From positions 1 to 20,651 of the forward strand of contig CALGAO010000100.1 of NCBI GenBank assembly GCA_937957685.1: a stretch of DNA of 20,651 nucleotides. Direction: 5' to 3'. Numbering within the stretch: position 1 is the stretch's first letter; each line of letters starts with the position of its first letter. The position numbers and the translations under genes were made by a program. Shown piece after piece: positions 1 to 7,692 of the stretch. Source of the stretch: an uncultured Paenibacillaceae bacterium (lineage in GTDB: Bacteria; Bacillota; Bacilli; Paenibacillales; DA-C8). Below the pieces are notes generated by a model that saw nothing but the letters and a program-made list of their open reading frames with translations, was not told the DNA's origin and made no database searches.

Positions 1-108
1 TTAATTTTATTTAACTTTTTATTCGTTAAGTTAAGTTTCGCTTTCGAAAAAAGTTTAATTAAGGTATACTGTTATCAAATAAACGAGTCTGCGAAGGATG
101 AGCAATGG
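1..108 (+). promoter_or_regulatory. AT-rich promoter region of the XRE/TPR regulator
   Basis: This leader is much more AT-rich than the coding DNA that follows. It holds a -10-like TATACT at 65-70, with only a poor -35 candidate (TTTCGA at 42-47, 17-bp spacing). An inverted repeat TTAACTT (11-17) / AAGTTAA (28-34) lies just upstream and could be an operator, perhaps for autoregulation. AAGGA at 93-97 is a modest ribosome binding site 11 nt before the ATG at 109. The sequence upstream is cut by the window edge. Confidence 0.4.
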
Positions 109-1317
109 ATGACGGATCCCAAAAAAATCGGAGAAAAAATCCGCCAGTTGCGCAAAAGCATGGGGATGACCCAGGAGGAACTGGCTGGCGAACATATGAC
201 GAAAAGCATGCTCAGCCAGATCGAGAACGGTCGCGCCTTTCCTTCCATGCGCACCTTGCAGTATCTGGCATCCAGGCTGAAGCAGGATCCCGGATATTTC
301 CTGGAGGAGCATGGCAACGAGTCGGTTCTCGAGCTGCTTCGCCAGGTGGAGCAGGCCAACAAGGAGAAGGATCACGAGAAGGTGCTCGCTCTGGTCACAC
401 CCGTGCTGGATCAGCTTCCGGCAACGGTCGATACCGCCAGAGTGCTGGAGCATTATATCGCCGCATGCTTCTATACCGGCTCGGAAGGCGGAGATGAGGC
501 GGTCAGCAAGGCGGTCGATATCTGCGAACGCTTCGGCTTATATGTGGACAGCGTGAAGATCAAATATCTGCGCTATGCGCTGCTGTTCGCGAAGGAGCAA
601 TACCAGGACAGCCTGGACCTGATCCGCTCGCTGCAGGAAGAGTATGCGGCCAAGCGGACGAGCCGGGATTATCTGTTCGAGATTCAGCTGTATTATGCGG
701 AGAGCATCTCCCTGTCAGCTGTCGGACGGTATGAGGAATGCCGGGATGTGATGCTGAAGGCGCTGGAGCTGTCCAAAGAGGAAGGCGTCTATCACCTGAC
801 GGACCATTTCTATCGAATCCTTGGACAGAACTGCATCCTGACCGGAGAAACGGACAAGATCTGGCACTATCTGAGGAAAGCACGACAGTTCGCCGAAGTC
901 ACCGAGGTGGAAGAGTCGATAGGCCTCGTGGAACATTCGGAGGTGAGGGTGATGAATTGGGAAGGTCGATATGAGGAAGCATTGCGGCACGCGGAGAACT
1001 CCCTTTATTTCCGCAAGAACGATCAGGAGGGATACCTGCTGCAAACGGGGATCTCGCTGTTCGGCCTGGGAAGATACGCCGAAGCTCTGGATGTGTTGAG
1101 CAAGATCCAGCCGCCGCGCGCGAATGTGGCCCATCACCCGCTCGACAAGGTGCGCAGATACTCGGCCTATGCGTTCAGAGCCAACGCGCTGGCCAAGTTG
1201 GGCCGCGTCGTGGAAGCGGAAGAACAGGCTCTCATCGCCTATGAACGGACGCGGGGGTATCCATCAAGTCCCGAGCTCGAATTTATCCGGGAGACGTATC
1301 AATCGCTCTTCGCTTGA
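109..1317 (+). CDS. XRE-family HTH regulator with TPR-like C-terminal domain
   Basis: Cytoplasmic transcription regulator of 402 residues. Residues about 7-62 form a Cro/C1-type helix-turn-helix (IRQLRKSMGMTQEELA, then MTKSMLSQIENG and MRTLQYLASRL). The remaining ~330 residues are alpha-helical with regularly spaced Tyr/Ala/Leu pairs (GRYEECRDVMLKALEL, GRYEEALRHAENSLYF, GRYAEALDVLSKI), as in tetratricopeptide repeats. This layout is that of RNPP-like (PlcR/NprR/Rgg) and related XRE-TPR regulators, where the TPR part often senses a peptide or protein. No convincing peptide gene follows, so a peptide ligand is not supported here. The ATG at 109 is used because it directly precedes the HTH. The target genes are unknown. 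Family call is secure, role unknown. Confidence 0.88.
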   Translation: MTDPKKIGEKIRQLRKSMGMTQEELAGEHMTKSMLSQIENGRAFPSMRTLQYLASRLKQDPGYFLEEHGNESVLELLRQVEQANKEKDHEKVLALVTPVLDQLPATVDTARVLEHYIAACFYTGSEGGDEAVSKAVDICERFGLYVDSVKIKYLRYALLFAKEQYQDSLDLIRSLQEEYAAKRTSRDYLFEIQLYYAESISLSAVGRYEECRDVMLKALELSKEEGVYHLTDHFYRILGQNCILTGETDKIWHYLRKARQFAEVTEVEESIGLVEHSEVRVMNWEGRYEEALRHAENSLYFRKNDQEGYLLQTGISLFGLGRYAEALDVLSKIQPPRANVAHHPLDKVRRYSAYAFRANALAKLGRVVEAEEQALIAYERTRGYPSSPELEFIRETYQSLFA

Positions 1318-1767
1318 GGCTGGATATGTGGCGTTGGTGCGGCGACGATGGGGTGCAGCGCGGGGCGGTACGTGCGGTTTGAGCGGCTGAGACGACTGAC
1401 TGTGGCGGTTTTCGCGGCTGTGGCGGGTGAGACGGCGTAGACGTCTTGGCAGCTGAGAAGCTTGGGCGCTCGAGAGTGCTTGGACAGATTTGGCGGGTGG
1501 TCGGTCCATTGCGGTCTTGACAGCCTCTTGTTGTTCGGTTGCTGCCCTGCTGGACGAATCCTGCCACGATCTCATGTCATATGCGCGCCATGGCTGGTAA
1601 GCCGAAGTTATGCTTCATGGTAGCGCATTGATCGCAGGATGCCGCATCCTGTCTTCATCAAATGGGCACGGGCATGGTCATCTGTCCACTCCTTCCCTCG
1701 GTTGCGTACATATGCTGACTATCGGGTTAACCTCGCTGACGATCAACCCGGGAAAGGAGCTTGCAAG
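1318..1767. other. Gene-free stretch
   Basis: About 450 bp with no convincing gene. The first part is GC-rich with short imperfect GCGGCTGnGnCG repeats around 1380-1440, and no terminator-like hairpin with a T-tract follows the regulator. An ORF extends from 1639 into the next gene, but its codons before 1768 lack a ribosome binding site and look non-coding. A 30-codon ORF at 1348-1440 has a basic then hydrophobic sequence but no ribosome binding site, and I do not call it. Confidence 0.5.
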
Positions 1768-2091
1768 ATGAAGTGCTTGGCTGCATATCCGATGTCTGCC
1801 GAAGACATACAGCCACATATCGGCAAGACGGTGATCGGTTTGACGCACCACGGTGATACATTCTGCGGCAGGATTGAACGGGTGGAGGACGGGAATGTGT
1901 ACTTTACCTTTGAAGGAACTCCTTCCGCGGATGTGGCTTCAGCGGTTCAGAACCACCCGTCCGTACGCCGCAGCAAGCGCAGGAGTCAGAACCGCGCCGA
2001 GACGAAAGCCTTCTGGCCATACTACGGCCTTGGACTTGGCTGGGCATTTTTCATACCGCTGATTCTGCTTGCAGCGTTGTTCGCCTGGTGA
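1768..2091 (+). CDS. Small C-terminally membrane-anchored hypothetical protein
   Basis: 107 residues, family not recognised. Residues about 13-50 (IGKTVIGLTHHGDTFCGRIE and on through VEDGNVYFTF) read like a small beta-barrel similar to SH3/KOW or LSm-type modules. A basic stretch with Arg/Lys/Ser (about 68-80) follows, then one hydrophobic segment at about 86-106 that would anchor the C-terminus in the membrane. Start: the ATG at 1768 has an excellent AAAGGAG at 1753-1759 with 8-nt spacing, whereas the longer reading from 1639 has none. It stands alone, with an imperfect terminator-like hairpin just downstream. No function is proposed. Confidence 0.65.
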   Translation: MKCLAAYPMSAEDIQPHIGKTVIGLTHHGDTFCGRIERVEDGNVYFTFEGTPSADVASAVQNHPSVRRSKRRSQNRAETKAFWPYYGLGLGWAFFIPLILLAALFAW

Positions 2092-2116
2092 TCAGGTCGA
2101 GCTTGCCTCTCCGGCA

Positions 2117-2178
2117 GGCCTGCCCGTCCTGGCTGTATCCACTTCATGGGCTGTCCCGACAGGGGCGGCCTTTTCTTT
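2117..2178 (+). terminator. Imperfect Rho-independent terminator
   Basis: GGCCTGCCC (from 2117) can pair with GGGGCGGCC (2162-2170) with a bulge, enclosing a smaller TGTC-cc-GACA hairpin (2152-2161). TTTTCTTT follows at 2171-2178. The position, 25 nt after the small membrane protein gene, fits transcription termination. The long loop and bulge make it imperfect. Confidence 0.45.
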
Positions 2179-2501
2179 ATTGGATGGAGCGATTGGATGG
2201 AGCGGGCATTGGCTGGTGCGACTGGTCCCGTGAGCCGATGGGCGTCACCGCTTCATCGGATGGTCCGACGCTAGTGGAACGCAGCTCCGTTATTGTGTGA
2301 TTCGGAGCGAGAAATTAGCGTGTCTTATGTCCGTTACCGTTTGGAAGCAACCTGATCTTGGGAAGAATCCGGCGCACGATTGTGACACATTCCACCAACT
2401 GGCCTCGTATGTAACAAATGAGTTTGGTATGGGCTCGTCCGGTTTAATCCTCCGCTTCTCCGGTTGTGCTCTCCGGCTCACTGGCGACTTGTCTTCCCCG
2501 C
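2179..2501. other. Gene-free stretch between convergent genes
   Basis: About 320 bp between the small membrane protein and the 3' end of the acyl-CoA synthetase. The only structure seen is a 6-bp inverted repeat GCTCCG (2284-2289) / CGGAGC (2303-2308) with no T-tract on either strand. A 71-codon minus-strand ORF (2505-2290) starts with a GTG overlapping the synthetase stop, but it has no domain-like sequence. Confidence 0.45.
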
Positions 2502-4088
2502 TCACGAGCGCTTCCCGTCATCTTGCTCGACCGCCAATGCTTGAAGCCGCTTGCGATCCAGCTTCCCGAGGGACGTGTACGGCAGTTCGCCCACCAACTC
2601 GATCTCACGCGGCATCTGGTATCGGGCAAGCCTCTCCCTCAACCATCCGCGAAGCTCTTCCTCCGTCAATCCCGCGTCATCGTCATGCCTGGACACCGGC
2701 GCCACATAAAGCTTCAACCGCTGGCCGTACTCCTCATCCGGGACCGCCACCGCAGCCGCATCCTCCACCTGCGGATGGCTCAGCACCACCTGTTCAACCT
2801 CCAACGGATAGACGTTCTCGCCGCCGGAGACGATCATGCTGTCCGCCCTGCCCCTCAGATAATAATAACCGTCCTGATCCACATAACCCAGATCTCCCGT
2901 ATCGATCCATGGCGCGGCGCGGTTCACCGCGGACCATTCGTTGCATACCAGGATGCGTCCGATCTCTCCAATGGCCGCGGGTTGGTCCCGATCGTTCAGG
3001 ATCCTGACCCGGACGCCTTTGAGCGGCTTGCCGACCGTGCGCGGGTTATGCCGAAGATCTTCCGGCGTGGCGATGAAGTTGAGTCCAGCTTCCGACGTGC
3101 CGTACAGGTTATAGAGCACGTTGCCCAGTCTGCGCAGAGTTGCCTCGGCCAGCTGCGGGCTCAGCTCCGCCCCGCCGCAGGCGATGCACCGCAGCGGCTG
3201 CAGATCGTCCGCACCCGCCTTCAGCATCTTGTGCAGCATGGTCGGCACGACGGTCATGAGCCCGATCCGATGCTCCCTCACGAGCTTGCAGGCCCGCGCA
3301 GCATCGAACCCTCTCTGCATCGCCACCGTCTTGCCCAATGCCAGACAGAGAATCGTCACCGCCAGCCCATATCCATGGTAAACTGGGGTTGCGATATATG
3401 CAGACTGAACCTCCATCACCTTCAACCTGGTGACAAAATCAACAAACGGGCTCAGATAACCGGTCAATGACGGACGGTGCGCCGCCTGCTTCGGTTTCCC
3501 GGTCGTGCCGGCGGTCATGAGCACCAGCTTGCCCGAAGAGGAAGGCCGGAAACGACCTTTGCTGCCGGGTGGCAGCAGTTGATCGATCTCATGGATACCG
3601 CACATTGCCCAACGGTTGTCCTCCGCCTGCACCACTTTCGCCCGAAATTCCTCATCATACATGATCAGGTCGGGTTGGAGGTGAATCAGCATGTCCCGCA
3701 GCTGTTCTCCGCTCAGCTCCGGGTTCAGAAAGCATACGTCCGCACCTGATGCCGAAGCTGCGACGATCGTCCTGACCAGTCTGGAGCTGTTTCTGCCCAG
3801 CACGGCAACGTTCCGGCCGGGCCCCAGGCTGTATTTCTGCTGAAGACTGTATGCCAAACGGCGACTTCGGCCATACAGCTCCCGATAGCTGATGGCGCCC
3901 ATCTCGTCCACCAGAGCAGTCCGATCCCCATACATTCCTGCCGCGAAGTCAAGCAGCGCCAGCAGATTCACCCCCGAACGGCAGATCGCCGCTGACAGAC
4001 GGATGAGGGACTCGGGACTGAGCAATCCAACCCTTCGCATCACCCTGACCAACCTGACCAGCATCACGGCGCACACCACCTTTCTCAT
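2502..4088 (-). CDS. AMP-forming acyl-CoA synthetase (fatty acid-CoA ligase-like)
   Basis: ANL-superfamily enzyme, expected to activate a carboxylic (probably fatty) acid with ATP and then form its CoA thioester in the cytoplasm. In the 528-residue reading the P-loop motif MTAGTTGKPK is at 191-200, YGTSE at 329-333, TGDLGY at 397-402, the hinge GRADSMIVSGGENVYP at 413-428, and the catalytic lysine of SLGKLDRK at 509. All core motifs are intact and the length is typical. The first ATG (4088) has AAGG directly abutting it. A better start is GTG 4067 or ATG 4064, served by AGAAAGGTGG at 4077-4086, giving about 520 residues. It lies 234 nt downstream of an Acr1-like reductase on the same strand, which suggests a fatty-acyl substrate. 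Exact chain length cannot be read from sequence. Confidence 0.9.
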   Translation of the reverse strand: MRKVVCAVMLVRLVRVMRRVGLLSPESLIRLSAAICRSGVNLLALLDFAAGMYGDRTALVDEMGAISYRELYGRSRRLAYSLQQKYSLGPGRNVAVLGRNSSRLVRTIVAASASGADVCFLNPELSGEQLRDMLIHLQPDLIMYDEEFRAKVVQAEDNRWAMCGIHEIDQLLPPGSKGRFRPSSSGKLVLMTAGTTGKPKQAAHRPSLTGYLSPFVDFVTRLKVMEVQSAYIATPVYHGYGLAVTILCLALGKTVAMQRGFDAARACKLVREHRIGLMTVVPTMLHKMLKAGADDLQPLRCIACGGAELSPQLAEATLRRLGNVLYNLYGTSEAGLNFIATPEDLRHNPRTVGKPLKGVRVRILNDRDQPAAIGEIGRILVCNEWSAVNRAAPWIDTGDLGYVDQDGYYYLRGRADSMIVSGGENVYPLEVEQVVLSHPQVEDAAAVAVPDEEYGQRLKLYVAPVSRHDDDAGLTEEELRGWLRERLARYQMPREIELVGELPYTSLGKLDRKRLQALAVEQDDGKRS

Positions 4089-4091
4089 CCT

Positions 4092-4300
4092 TCATGCGAG
4101 TTGCTCGATTGCCGGCCGGAGGAGACCGCGCTGCTGGAGCAACTCACGAGGCCGACGATGCATCATGCGACAAGCTCAACTGCCAACATAAGACGATCAC
4201 GCTGCGGATTCAGCCACCTGGGCCGAGATCTATCATGCGACATGCTCGACAGCCGGCTTATGGCATCCGCGCTGCGGACCCCGGGCACGTCGCAGGCGCG
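4092..4300. repeat. Three degenerate ~70-bp direct repeats
   Basis: TCATGCGA recurs at 4092-4099, 4163-4170 and 4233-4240 (periods 71 and 70). Each copy is followed by a GCTC/TGCC-type block, and the first two copies share a GGCCGA block near their ends. Read on the minus strand the shared core is GAGCnnnTCGCATGA. The periods are not multiples of three and no ORF runs through, so the tract is non-coding. It fills the gap between the reductase and acyl-CoA synthetase genes, and the last copy (minus-strand order) ends next to the synthetase start. Confidence 0.6.
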
Positions 4301-4322
4301 ATCTTCGCTGGCGGGCATCCGT

Positions 4323-5195
4323 TCATTCCGCCCCATGCCGGGCACCGCCTCCGTCGTCCTTGCCCGTCAGGCGCTCCGCCAACCGCCCCCACCAGTTGCC
4401 AGGGATCAACGAACCCAACCGGGCCAGGATCAACCACCAGGGCTGCCACCTTCTCCGGCGGGTGCAGATGCATCTGCCTATCACGATGGCGGCCTGTTCC
4501 GCCGTCATCGCAGGCATCTTCCGGTAAGCCGCTGTTGGGGCGATCATCGGCGTGCGGACAAGTGGCAGATAGATCGAGGTCGTGCTGATCCCGCGCCGAT
4601 TCAGTTCCGGCTCGACCGAGCGGAACCAGACGTCGAATGCGGACTTCGACGCCTGATAAGCCGCCCAGCCGGGAACGGGATTCATGAGCGCGTTCACCGT
4701 GGACGTATGAATGATATGCCCGCCGCTCCGTTCCAACACGGGTATCAGGGACAGGATCAGCTGTACGGGAGCGAAGTAGTTGATCGCCATCGTGCGGGTG
4801 AAGTCGTGATACCGATCCAGCGAGTCATAGATGGACCGCCGGATGGAATGTCCCGCATTGCTGACCACCAGATCGATACGGTCGAACCGGGCGAGAAGAT
4901 CATCCAGGAACGCCCGCATCATCGCCTCATTGCGAAGATCAAGCGCGTATACCGTAACCTTCGCCGAACCTCGCGCTTCCATCTCCCGCTTCATCTCCTG
5001 CAGCTTCTCCTCCCGCCTCGCCGCGAGGATCAGGTGAACCGGATAGGCGGACAGCATGAAGCTGAGCCGCTCGCCGATGCCGGAGCTGGCCCCCGTGATC
5101 AGGATGGTCTTCCCGTGAATGTGCTGCGCCAGTTTCCGGCGATTCAACCGCTTCGCAGGAAACAGGACAGGATCAAGCCAATGACCGACAGACAT
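4323..5195 (-). CDS. Short-chain dehydrogenase/reductase, Acr1-like (putative fatty acyl-CoA reductase)
   Basis: 290-residue classical SDR: cofactor loop TGASSGIG at 34-41, NAG at 113-115, catalytic Ser165, Tyr180 and Lys184 (YQASK). Basic residues after beta-2 (AARR, 58-61) favour NADPH. The stretches SIRRSIYDSLDRYHDF (117-132) and YLPLVRTPMIAPT are, from memory, close to those of Acinetobacter Acr1, an NADPH-dependent fatty acyl-CoA reductase of similar size that makes fatty aldehydes. That suggests this activity, but substrate is inferred. A Trp-rich hydrophobic C-terminal stretch (WQPWW... NWWGRL) may contact membrane or lipid. The start ATG has GGAGGAG at 5207-5213. It lies 49 nt after the helicase gene and upstream of the acyl-CoA synthetase. 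Confidence 0.88.
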   Translation of the reverse strand: MSVGHWLDPVLFPAKRLNRRKLAQHIHGKTILITGASSGIGERLSFMLSAYPVHLILAARREEKLQEMKREMEARGSAKVTVYALDLRNEAMMRAFLDDLLARFDRIDLVVSNAGHSIRRSIYDSLDRYHDFTRTMAINYFAPVQLILSLIPVLERSGGHIIHTSTVNALMNPVPGWAAYQASKSAFDVWFRSVEPELNRRGISTTSIYLPLVRTPMIAPTAAYRKMPAMTAEQAAIVIGRCICTRRRRWQPWWLILARLGSLIPGNWWGRLAERLTGKDDGGGARHGAE

Positions 5196-5244
5196 AAGCT
5201 ACAGGACTCCTCCATTTCATCCAACATCCATCCTGCTGCCCGCA

Positions 5245-7491
5245 TCACCCGAGCTCCAAAAGCCCCTTCTCGATGCAGGTCTGAATCGACAGGGTCTTGT
5301 CCTGCCCGGCGAAGCGGATGTACAGCACCCCGTCGGACAGGTCAAGGATGGAGCCGGCCCCGAATACCGGATGCCGCACCATTACTCCCGGACGGAGCAA
5401 CGACGGATCGCGGATCGCATTCGGATAGCCCGCTCGTGACTTCGGCTTGCTTCTCTGCTCCCGCTGCTCACGCCCCTGGGAGCTTCCCTTTTTCTGCTGT
5501 CCATCCCTTCCGATCGCGCCGGCACCCGGCGTCTCGATCCGACCGTTCATGATATTGCGAACCTCGGTGACGAAGCGCGACTCCGTCGTCATCTCGCCGT
5601 CCCGATGTCGGTAGGTGATCAGCTCCAGCTGCCGCTTGGCGCGCGTCATTCCCACATAGAACAGGCGGGCAGCCTCCTCCATCAGAGCCGCGTCCTCCCG
5701 ATCCTCCCTGGACGGGATGATGCCCTCCACCAGATCGATCATGTACACGCGCTCGAACTCCAGTCCCTTTGCGCTGTGCAGGGTGGACAGGGTGACTGCG
5801 TTCCGCCCCTTGAATTGCCTCGCATTCCTGGTCTCGTGCTCCAGATATTTCAGCCGCTCCGCAAATTGCTCCATCGTCTCCAGACCGTCGGCGATCGACT
5901 CCAGCACATTCAGGATGCCGATCGCATACTCCTTGCGGAAACCCATCCATTCGCCCATCCGCTCCAGCGCCTTCTCGTAACCCAGGCGATGGCGGATGAC
6001 CTGGATCGCCGGCCGAGGAGGCATGCCCCGCATCTGCTGGAAGATATGCCTCACATCCTCGATCGCCTTCACCTGATAGGCCTGCAGCTTGACATGGTTC
6101 AGGAGATTGTCGAATACCGACTGGTTGTTGTTGATCCTAAGCAGCTCGGCCATCTGTTGCTTGCTGATGTAGCCGTTCATCTTCAGATGGAGCTTCTCGA
6201 GGATATCCGCCCGCTTGTCCGTGTAGGTCATGCGCATGAAGTTGAGGATATCTTCCACGATCCAGTGGCTGAAGAAACGTTGGTCCGCATCCTTCATATA
6301 AAAGGGAATGCCTGCCCGATCCAGCTCATTCATCACCACGATGGACGAGAAATGATTGCGGTACAGCACCGCCACCTCGCGCGGATGCTCCACCCCGCGC
6401 AATTCCTGCAGCAGATAGACGATCTGGTTCTCGTAATGCTCGAAGCTCTTGATGGCGATCGGTTTGCCCGGCGGGTTGTCGGTGTGCATGTGTTTGTCGT
6501 AGCGATGCTTGTTGCGGCGAATGAATTGATTGGCCACTTCGACGATGTTGCGAGCGGAGCGGTAATTGTAATCCATATACAGGATCCTGGCATCAGGGTA
6601 CACATCCCGGAAGCCAAGCAGGTACTGCGGCTCCGCGCCGCGCCAGCTGTACAGGCTCTGGTCCTCGTCGGCGACGACGCACAGGTTGCGATGCGGCCGG
6701 ACCAGCTTCTCGATGATCACATGTTGGATCAAGGATGTATCCTGGCTCTCGTCCGTCAGCACGTAGTCGTAACGCGCCTGGTACTTCTGCAGCAGCTTCG
6801 GCTGGCTCGCCAGCGCCTGCTCGCAGATCGTCAGCATGTCGTCGTAGTCGAGCAGCAGCGTATCCGTTCCGTACTGCTTGAATTTCTCATATTCGTGCAT
6901 GATCCGCTCCGCCTGCGGCACGTTCACCTTCACACTGGAACGCCTGTTGTCGGGGATCATCTTGTTTTTGATATAGCTGATATAGGTGGTCAATTCATCC
7001 ATCTGGTCATCGGTGATCTTCTCTCCGACAAGATCCTGGTACAGCTTGCGCAGCAGCGCCTTCTTGCGCAACGGGCGAAGGCCGTCGCCTAGCGACATCG
7101 ATTCCTGCTCCTCGGAGTCGATGTCCCCCTCGATGATCCGGTAGGGCTGGCCGGTCAGACGCAGATAATCGCGCACGACCTCGAAGGCCAGGCTGTGGAT
7201 CGTCGAGAAATCAACCGGCGCAAGGCCCGGGAACAGCTTGCTGAACCGCTCCCGCATATCCTGTGCGGACGCGCGGCTGAAGGTGACCGCCTTGATGCGA
7301 GCCGGGTTCACGCCCTTCTCCTCGATCAGGTAGCCGATGCGCATGATGATCGTGGTCGTCTTGCCCGAACCGGGCGATGCCAGGAGAAGAAGCGGTCCTT
7401 CCGTATGAAGAACCGCCTGCTGCTGCACCGGGTTCAGATCGATCCCGATTTCCCGTTTCTTGCGTTGAAAAAAAGGATGAACCTGATTCAT
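5245..7491 (-). CDS. UvrD/PcrA-family ATP-dependent DNA helicase (YjcD-like)
   Basis: Superfamily 1A 3'-5' DNA helicase of 748 residues, presumably acting in repair or replication-fork/transcription conflicts. Motifs in order: Q-motif-like NPVQQQAV (about 20-27), Walker A ASPGSGKT (38-45), motif II TDESQDTS (246-253), motif III ADEDQSLYSWRGA (274-286), NYRS (309-312), then STLHSAKGLEFE and LFYVGMTRAKRQ near the C-terminus. Motif II reads DESQ rather than the usual DEFQ/DEAQ, which is tolerated. The end (VMVRHPVFGAGSIL...) resembles the small Tudor-like C-terminal domain of PcrA/UvrD. The start ATG 7491 has AAAGGGA at 7499-7505. The longer reading to 7740 lacks a ribosome binding site and begins with non-helicase sequence. 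The size fits B. subtilis YjcD (from memory) better than PcrA. Confidence 0.9.
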   Translation of the reverse strand: MNQVHPFFQRKKREIGIDLNPVQQQAVLHTEGPLLLLASPGSGKTTTIIMRIGYLIEEKGVNPARIKAVTFSRASAQDMRERFSKLFPGLAPVDFSTIHSLAFEVVRDYLRLTGQPYRIIEGDIDSEEQESMSLGDGLRPLRKKALLRKLYQDLVGEKITDDQMDELTTYISYIKNKMIPDNRRSSVKVNVPQAERIMHEYEKFKQYGTDTLLLDYDDMLTICEQALASQPKLLQKYQARYDYVLTDESQDTSLIQHVIIEKLVRPHRNLCVVADEDQSLYSWRGAEPQYLLGFRDVYPDARILYMDYNYRSARNIVEVANQFIRRNKHRYDKHMHTDNPPGKPIAIKSFEHYENQIVYLLQELRGVEHPREVAVLYRNHFSSIVVMNELDRAGIPFYMKDADQRFFSHWIVEDILNFMRMTYTDKRADILEKLHLKMNGYISKQQMAELLRINNNQSVFDNLLNHVKLQAYQVKAIEDVRHIFQQMRGMPPRPAIQVIRHRLGYEKALERMGEWMGFRKEYAIGILNVLESIADGLETMEQFAERLKYLEHETRNARQFKGRNAVTLSTLHSAKGLEFERVYMIDLVEGIIPSREDREDAALMEEAARLFYVGMTRAKRQLELITYRHRDGEMTTESRFVTEVRNIMNGRIETPGAGAIGRDGQQKKGSSQGREQREQRSKPKSRAGYPNAIRDPSLLRPGVMVRHPVFGAGSILDLSDGVLYIRFAGQDKTLSIQTCIEKGLLELG

Positions 7492-7527
7492 GCCGCTGTC
7501 CCTTTCATCTTCATCAGTTCTGCCACT

Positions 7528-7536
7528 ATCATAACA
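7528..7536 (-). promoter_or_regulatory. Extended -10 promoter of the helicase gene
   Basis: On the minus strand the sequence reads TGTTATGAT, an extended -10 (TGnTATGAT), ending 36 nt before the helicase ATG. No good -35 hexamer is seen, which is typical of extended -10 promoters. Confidence 0.45.
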
Positions 7537-7627
7537 TATTTGGCCGGGCGACGTGCGGCGGTTCCTGGCTTCTGTTGTCGAGGTGCCGTCGGTTTGCTCA
7601 AGGGCTTGGACAGGCAGATCTTCATCG

Positions 7628-7653
7628 ATATCGCAGGTTTCATCTTGCGATAT
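7628..7653. promoter_or_regulatory. Perfect 8-bp dyad / hairpin between divergent genes
   Basis: ATATCGCA (7628-7635) and TGCGATAT (7646-7653) are exact inverted repeats. As RNA the stem extends two more pairs (GG with CT, one G-U). Neither strand has a T-tract after it, so it is not a terminator. It lies 39 nt before the small ORF at 7693 and about 90 nt upstream of the helicase promoter, as an operator would. Confidence 0.4.
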
Positions 7654-7692
7654 GATTGGAAGCAGATCGCAAGGATTGAGGTGAAGAGAATC

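Noticed and set aside
1348..1440. 30-codon ORF after the XRE/TPR regulator, considered as a signalling peptide precursor
   Set aside because: It has a basic then hydrophobic sequence, but no ribosome binding site, lies in low-complexity GC-rich DNA, and ends without a processed-peptide-like tail.
2290..2505. 71-codon minus-strand ORF with a GTG overlapping the acyl-CoA synthetase stop
   Set aside because: The GTGA overlap is suggestive, but there is no clear ribosome binding site, domain or hydrophobic pattern, and the composition looks random.
5605..7092. 495-codon plus-strand open frame opposite the helicase gene
   Set aside because: Complementary-frame artefact: rich in Leu, His, Val and Gln with no recognisable motifs, while the minus strand encodes all helicase motifs.
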